This document shows, in pieces, positions 37,326 through 41,140 of a stretch of DNA of 41,140 bases. Position numbers and translations under genes: made by a program. Under the pieces are notes generated by a model. It did not search any database. It was not told the DNA's origin and worked only from the letters and a program-made list of their open reading frames with translations. Origin of the DNA: Actinomadura rubrisoli (GTDB lineage Bacteria > Actinomycetota > Actinomycetes > Streptosporangiales > Streptosporangiaceae); assembly GCF_004349215.1 (NCBI RefSeq), contig NZ_SMKU01000040.1:1-41140 (forward strand), read 5' to 3'. Within the stretch, counting starts at the first letter, position 1. The number at the start of each line of letters is the position of its first letter.

Positions 37326-38171
37326 GTGGGGTCAGCTCGGTACAACGAGATCGCCGATGATCTGCTTCGCCGTATCGACGCTGGTGAGTGGCGGTCGGGT
37401 GAGACCTTGCCGCAGATGGAGAAGCTCGCGGAGCACTACGGCGTCAGTCGCAACGCGGTCGCGCGTGCGGTTGGGAAGCTCGCCAAGGAGGGCAGGCTGG
37501 TCTCCGTGCCGCGCCGGGGGACGGTCGTCCGTCCCAAACACCGCAAGACGGTCATGCGGACGGACGTGGTCAAGCGCAACACCAGGCATGTGAAGGACGG
37601 CGGGGAGTTCGCCGCCGGTTACAGCTTTCCCGCCGCCATGGGCAACGAGCTCTGGGTTCACCACGTCAAGCCGGAGGTCGGCGAGGCGCCGATCACCGAT
37701 CCCCGCCTCGCCCACATGCTGAACGTGCCGGTCGACGAGATGGTCATGAGGCGGCTGCGGGTGACCGGCCCGGAGGGTGAGCCGGCGTTCCAGATCTCCA
37801 CCACCTGGATCCACCCGAGAATCGCCGCCGAGGTACCGGAGGTCGAGGAGCCGTATGGGACGGGCCCGGGCGCATGGATCGACGCGATCGAGGAGAAGGG
37901 GCACGGCCCTCTGGAGTGGCTTGAGCGGCGTCGGGTGCGCATGCCGACCATGAGCGAGGCCAAGTCGCTTCTCATTCCGGCCGAACTCCCCGTCTGGGAG
38001 ATCGTCCGGACCAGCTACAGCGCCAAGGACGAGAAGGCCGTCGACGTGACGCAGGTCGTCATCCCCGGTGACCGGATGGAAGAGGTGTGCCGGTTGCGGC
38101 GGGACGAGTCGGCCCAGTGGCCGCACCACGAGACCGGCCCCGACGGCCCCCGAGTGGCTCCCGCCGAATGA
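37326..38171 (+). CDS. GntR-family regulator with UTRA domain
   Basis: This 281-residue HutC-subfamily GntR regulator has an N-terminal winged helix (YNEIADDLLRRIDAGEW, GETLPQMEKLAEHYGVSRNA, GKLAKEGRLVSVPRRGTVV) and a C-terminal UTRA ligand-binding domain from about residue 95 to 245 (VMRRLRVTGPEGEPAFQIST, then WLERRRVRMPTMSEAKSLLI). GTG start at 37326. Its own DNA-binding region is copied in decayed form about 0.8 kb downstream. Such GntR proteins with a non-catabolic context are typical of actinobacterial plasmids and integrative elements (KorSA-like), which raises the possibility of a relic mobile element here. Confidence 0.88.
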   Translation: MGSARYNEIADDLLRRIDAGEWRSGETLPQMEKLAEHYGVSRNAVARAVGKLAKEGRLVSVPRRGTVVRPKHRKTVMRTDVVKRNTRHVKDGGEFAAGYSFPAAMGNELWVHHVKPEVGEAPITDPRLAHMLNVPVDEMVMRRLRVTGPEGEPAFQISTTWIHPRIAAEVPEVEEPYGTGPGAWIDAIEEKGHGPLEWLERRRVRMPTMSEAKSLLIPAELPVWEIVRTSYSAKDEKAVDVTQVVIPGDRMEEVCRLRRDESAQWPHHETGPDGPRVAPAE

Positions 38172-38276
38172 CTAACTGGAGGAAGTTCAGCCGTGGCGGC
38201 GTCGCCTGGCGGCTTCGCGGACCGTCCTGACCAGGCTGCCGTCTGCCTGGTCACGGTGGGCGTGTGCTCGTACTGT

Positions 38277-38340
38277 CGCGGGCGGTTGGGAGGCTCGCCA
38301 GGGAGGGCCGTCTGGTCTCCGTGCCGCGCCGAGGGACGGG
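38277..38340 (+). pseudogene. Decayed fragment of a GntR winged-helix gene
   Basis: About 64 bp match 37460-37523 of the intact GntR gene at roughly nine bases in ten by eye and would encode AVGRLAREGRLVSVPRRGT. Weaker similarity extends to about 38250. There is no helix-turn-helix start or UTRA domain around it. It looks like a remnant of a second GntR copy or of a duplication with deletion. Confidence 0.7.
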
Positions 38341-38458
38341 CGATCGTTGGGCTGGGAGGGGTCCCGAATGTCTCTGCCACTCTGGGACGTTGTCGGCGGG
38401 CATCCATCCCCACGCCTGCTGGACGTCAGCGCCCGGTCACTCACCATCGCGGAGTCCC

Positions 38459-39043
38459 ATGAGGTTCAGAAAACGGCCGCGCGGGCAGCACGCGGATCGT
38501 CCAGGCTGCCGCTCGTGCGGAAGGCTCCCGGCAGATCCCGAACCCGTCCTGACCTGCCCAGGGTGTCGGGCCGAGTCCGCCATCGTCGCGACGGCCCTCG
38601 CCTACCGCGTCCTCAATGAAGGGCCGCAGTCGAGGGCGTGCGAGACGTGTGAGCTGGTCACGATCGTCGCTGAACGTGGCATGGCCTGCCCAGACTGCGA
38701 GCAGCTGTACCCGGACATCAACGATCGGCTGCGCGAGCGGTTCGTCGCATTCGGCCCCGGCGACCCGGCCGACGCACCGTGCGTCGGCTGCGGCTACCAC
38801 GCCACCGTCCCGCACCCTCCTTCCCCGTACCTTGAGCAGATCATCGACTGCCAAGGCTGTGGCCACCAGATCGGGGTGCCCATGCAGTCCTTTCGGGTCG
38901 GTCAGGGGATGAAGCTGTCCTGTGGCCGGTGCGACGCCCGCACAGTGGTCCCGCCCACAGTGTGGTGCCCCAAGTGCGGGCTCCACCTTCGCAGGCGGGG
39001 CATCCCCGAGCTCGTCCGTGACGCGACCCGCCACCAGCATTGA
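38459..39043 (+). CDS. Protein with eight CxxC motifs (tandem zinc ribbons)
   Basis: This 194-residue soluble protein has eight CxxC pairs in order: CRSC, CPGC, CETC, CPDC, CVGC, CQGC, CGRC and CPKC. They can form four zinc ribbons of two pairs each. No enzymatic domain is seen between them, apart from short hydrophobic stretches. The ATG at 38459 has a weak GGAG; the frame is open further upstream but there it runs through the GntR remnant in the same frame, so a longer or fused start cannot be excluded. Zinc-ribbon arrays usually bind nucleic acids or proteins. Family not recognised. Confidence 0.65.
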   Translation: MRFRKRPRGQHADRPGCRSCGRLPADPEPVLTCPGCRAESAIVATALAYRVLNEGPQSRACETCELVTIVAERGMACPDCEQLYPDINDRLRERFVAFGPGDPADAPCVGCGYHATVPHPPSPYLEQIIDCQGCGHQIGVPMQSFRVGQGMKLSCGRCDARTVVPPTVWCPKCGLHLRRRGIPELVRDATRHQH

Positions 39044-39097
39044 AATAACCCACTACTCGCAACCCGGCCACAGGTCTGCACGGTGTGGGGGCTGGCC

Positions 39098-39119
39098 CTA
39101 CCCGGGAGGCGCCGGGTAG
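39098..39119 (+). terminator. Hairpin after the CxxC gene
   Basis: CTACCCGG-n6-CCGGGTAG, an 8-bp perfect stem 55 bp after the stop and 78 bp before the serine hydrolase start. No T run. Confidence 0.5.
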
Positions 39120-39196
39120 CCGCATTATGCCGTGCGGTCCTGGCTGGAGATGCTGGTCCCGTAGGCGGTTTCCCGTTGATTCACAGGAGTTCTTTC

Positions 39197-40423
39197 GTGC
39201 GCGAGCAGGTTTGGGGTAGGGGCCGGTCCTTCAGGCGGCGGCAGGTTGGGGGAGGCGAGAGGGCGCCGGTGCTTAGGGCACGGAGGTTCAGGATCGTGGG
39301 CGTCGGGGTGGTCATGGCGATGGTGGTTCCCGTCATTGCGACGTCTGCTTCGGCGGACGCGCGCGGTGGTCATCGGGGGACTCAGGCGGCGATGGACGCG
39401 GCGGTGAGGGACGGGGTGCCCGGGGTGGTCGCGGTCGCCGAGCAAGGACGCCGGGTCTGGGGTGGACGATCGGGTGTCGCTGACCTGGTGAGCGGCAGGA
39501 AGCGCGGGGTGCATGACCGTTTCCGGGTCGGCTCCATCACCAAGACCTTCGTCGCCGCGGTGGTGCTCCAGATGGCGGCCGAGGGCAAGCTGAGCCTGGA
39601 CGACACCGTGGACCACTGGCTGCCGGGCGTGGTCAAGGGCAACGGGCACGACGGCAAGCGGATCCGTCTGCGTCAGGTCCTCAACCACACCGGCGGGATC
39701 TACAGCTACACCGAGGACGAGGGCTTCCAGCGGCAGGAGTTCGGGACGGACTTCCTCCGCCATCGCTACGACACCTGGACGCCGGAGCGGATCGTCCGGC
39801 TCGCCATGACTCACAAGCCGGACTTCGCGCCCGGCGATGGGTGGCACTACTCCGATACCGACTATGTCCTTGTCGGGATGGTGATCAAGAAGGCCGGCGG
39901 TCGTTCCTATGCCGATGAGATCGAGCGCCGGATCCTGCGGCCGCTGCGCCTGAGCGCCACCACGTTGCCAGGGACCAGCGCTCGCATGCCCAAGCCCAGC
40001 GGGCGCGCCTATTCCAAGCTGACCGGGAGCCTGTCGGGGCCGGGTGAGGCGGGGAGGCCGACGTACGACGTGACCGAGTTCAACCCGTCCCTCGCGGGCG
40101 CGGCGGGGGAGATCGTCTCCAGCGCCTCGGATCTCAACCGGTTCTACCGGGCGCTGCTCTCCGGACGGCTCCTCAAGCCACGTCAGTTCAAGGAGATGAC
40201 CACAGGCGTGCCGGTGGTGCCCGGCTTCTCCTACGGTCTCGGTCTGATGAAGCTGAAGCTGTCCTGCGGCACCGAGGTGTGGGGCCACAGCGGCGGCATC
40301 CAGGGTTCTGTTTCGGAGAGCCTGGTGGCCGCGGACGGCGGGCGCGCCGTGACGTCCAACTTCAACGGGGACTGGGGCGGGCGGATACGGCCGGTCGCGG
40401 AGGCCGAGTTCTGCCGCGACTGA
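39197..40423 (+). CDS. Secreted serine hydrolase, class C beta-lactamase/DD-peptidase fold
   Basis: This 408-residue protein of the serine beta-lactamase-like family (Pfam Beta-lactamase) has an N-terminal signal: basic residues to about 31, a hydrophobic core (IVGVGVVMAMVVPVIA) and a likely cleavage after ASA near residue 53. Active-site motifs: SITK (Ser113, Lys116), YSD (Tyr218, in place of YSN/YAN) and GHSGG for the third motif (HSG in place of KTG). These fit D-alanyl-D-alanine carboxypeptidases and esterases more than true beta-lactamases. GTG start at 39197 from an AGGAG site 8 bp upstream. It probably acts outside the membrane on cell wall peptides or esters. Converges with the decarboxylase gene. 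Confidence 0.9.
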   Translation: MREQVWGRGRSFRRRQVGGGERAPVLRARRFRIVGVGVVMAMVVPVIATSASADARGGHRGTQAAMDAAVRDGVPGVVAVAEQGRRVWGGRSGVADLVSGRKRGVHDRFRVGSITKTFVAAVVLQMAAEGKLSLDDTVDHWLPGVVKGNGHDGKRIRLRQVLNHTGGIYSYTEDEGFQRQEFGTDFLRHRYDTWTPERIVRLAMTHKPDFAPGDGWHYSDTDYVLVGMVIKKAGGRSYADEIERRILRPLRLSATTLPGTSARMPKPSGRAYSKLTGSLSGPGEAGRPTYDVTEFNPSLAGAAGEIVSSASDLNRFYRALLSGRLLKPRQFKEMTTGVPVVPGFSYGLGLMKLKLSCGTEVWGHSGGIQGSVSESLVAADGGRAVTSNFNGDWGGRIRPVAEAEFCRD

Positions 40424-40478
40424 GCGGTGACCGACGTGCGGCGAGTCGTCCATGACGCCTCGCCGCACTGCGGAAAGG

Positions 40479-41140
40479 TCAGGCGAGGGTGCGGCCGCCG
40501 TTCCAGATGACGCCTACCTGGCGGTAGTAGGCGGCTATGGGCTCGACCACCTCTAGGCGGGACAGCTCTTCGGTGGGGGCGTCGAAGAGGGACAGGTCGG
40601 CTTCGCCCTTCCACGCCTGGCCGGCCTCGAAGGAGGACGCACCGGACTCGATCAGCTCGTTCAGGGCGGGCGGGCGGCCCGGTTCGATGGACGGCAGGAA
40701 GCGGTGGTGGGCCATGGGGTGGCCGTTGACGAAGCCGTTCGACTCGGACGGTTCGCGCAGGGTCACGACGGCTTCGGCAAGGCGGCGGTCGGCGGCGGCC
40801 AGGGTCGCGCCGAAGCGGCCGCCGGAGGCGATGCGGGGGGCGCCCTGCCCGTAGGGGTGGGGACGGGTCTGGTGGATCGAGCCGAGCTTCTTCGGGTAGC
40901 CCTGGTGGAGGCCGCGCGCGATGGCGAAGTCCTTGTCGACCCAGATGTAGACGCAGCGCGAGTACGTCCGGCCCTCGAAGGAGCAGCGGACGACGACGAA
41001 GCACTCCTTGTACTGGGCCCGGACGGGGTCGAGGAGCTCTTCGCCGGACTCGGAGCAGGACTGCCAGTCGGCCCAGATGATCGCGACGGCGCCCGGGTCG
41101 TCCTCGGCGGGGGACAGGGGGTCGGGGAGCAGTTCGGCCA
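40479..41140 (-). CDS. Acetoacetate decarboxylase-family protein (5' end beyond window)
   Basis: The minus-strand frame is open from the right edge to the stop at 40479, giving about 219 C-terminal residues. The stretch CVYIWVDKDFAIARGLHQGY followed by PKKLGSIHQTRPHPYGQG is typical of the acetoacetate decarboxylase family, with the paired lysines of the Schiff-base site in YPKKLG. Members decarboxylate beta-keto acids or act as aldolase-dehydratases in secondary metabolism. The start codon is outside the window; an internal GTG at 40766 would give only a fragment. It converges with the serine hydrolase gene. Confidence 0.85.
   Translation of the reverse strand, partial: AELLPDPLSPAEDDPGAVAIIWADWQSCSESGEELLDPVRAQYKECFVVVRCSFEGRTYSRCVYIWVDKDFAIARGLHQGYPKKLGSIHQTRPHPYGQGAPRIASGGRFGATLAAADRRLAEAVVTLREPSESNGFVNGHPMAHHRFLPSIEPGRPPALNELIESGASSFEAGQAWKGEADLSLFDAPTEELSRLEVVEPIAAYYRQVGVIWNGGRTLA

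Noticed and set aside
1..41140. tRNA genes, CRISPR arrays, IS elements, phage integration sites
   Set aside because: Looked for and not seen: no cloverleaf, no regular spacer repeats, no transposase or integrase motifs, no flanking long repeats.

Overview
The window is high-G+C DNA (about 70% by eye) with many GTG starts, ATGA/GTGA gene overlaps, an XRE/DUF397 pair, a GMP-synthase-like amidotransferase and an F420-type luciferase-like oxidoreductase. This points to an actinomycete, most likely a Thermomonosporaceae/Streptosporangiales-type soil organism (inference). No tRNA, rRNA, transposase or CRISPR array was seen. Its main content is three catabolic gene sets and their regulators.

Region 1 (1-10.9 kb): a fused acyl-CoA carboxyltransferase (cut by the left edge), a glutamine amidotransferase, a NarL-type two-component pair, two membrane proteins, then a divergent catabolic locus. 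Leftward are puuC-puuD (gamma-glutamyl-aminoaldehyde dehydrogenase and gamma-glutamyl-GABA hydrolase). Rightward are hpaE-hpaD-hpaG for extradiol (meta) cleavage of homoprotocatechuate. Region 4 (30-33.1 kb) holds a luciferase-like oxidoreductase, a MarR regulator and an APC amine/amino-acid permease. Regions 1 and 4 share a 16-bp operator-like motif, TTTGGGnCCgtACGAT, present six times and only upstream of these genes. They therefore look like one regulon, perhaps for uptake and breakdown of arylethylamines or related amines, now split by about 19 kb of other catabolic DNA.

Region 2 (11-24.1 kb): a large LuxR-type ATPase regulator and a GntR/FCD regulator, then a ten-gene rightward operon: FAH-family hydrolase, amidase, RidA-like protein, LigB/MhpB-type extradiol dioxygenase, Rieske dioxygenase alpha and beta, cis-diol dehydrogenase, ferredoxin reductase, ferredoxin and an NCS1 permease with a C-terminal zinc ribbon. 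The nucleobase-type permease, amidase and RidA, and the lack of an aldehyde dehydrogenase or alpha/beta ring-fission hydrolase, suggest an N-heteroaromatic substrate. I cannot match the whole operon to a characterised pathway, and it is the best candidate here for an undescribed system.

Region 3 (24.2-29.9 kb): the lower nicotinate pathway with its regulator, nicR-nicC-nicF-nicD-nicX-nicE, which takes 6-hydroxynicotinate to fumarate. The nicotinate hydroxylase NicAB is absent. A shared inverted-repeat motif lies before nicR, nicC and nicX. A strong 16-bp-stem terminator closes the set.

Region 5 (33.2-41.1 kb): mixed genes: a GNAT acetyltransferase, a stand-alone hydroxymethylbilane synthase, an XRE/DUF397/ATPase module, a small gene broken at a run of eight G, a GntR/UTRA regulator with a decayed fragment of itself downstream, a protein with eight CxxC motifs, a secreted serine hydrolase, and an acetoacetate-decarboxylase-family protein cut by the right edge.
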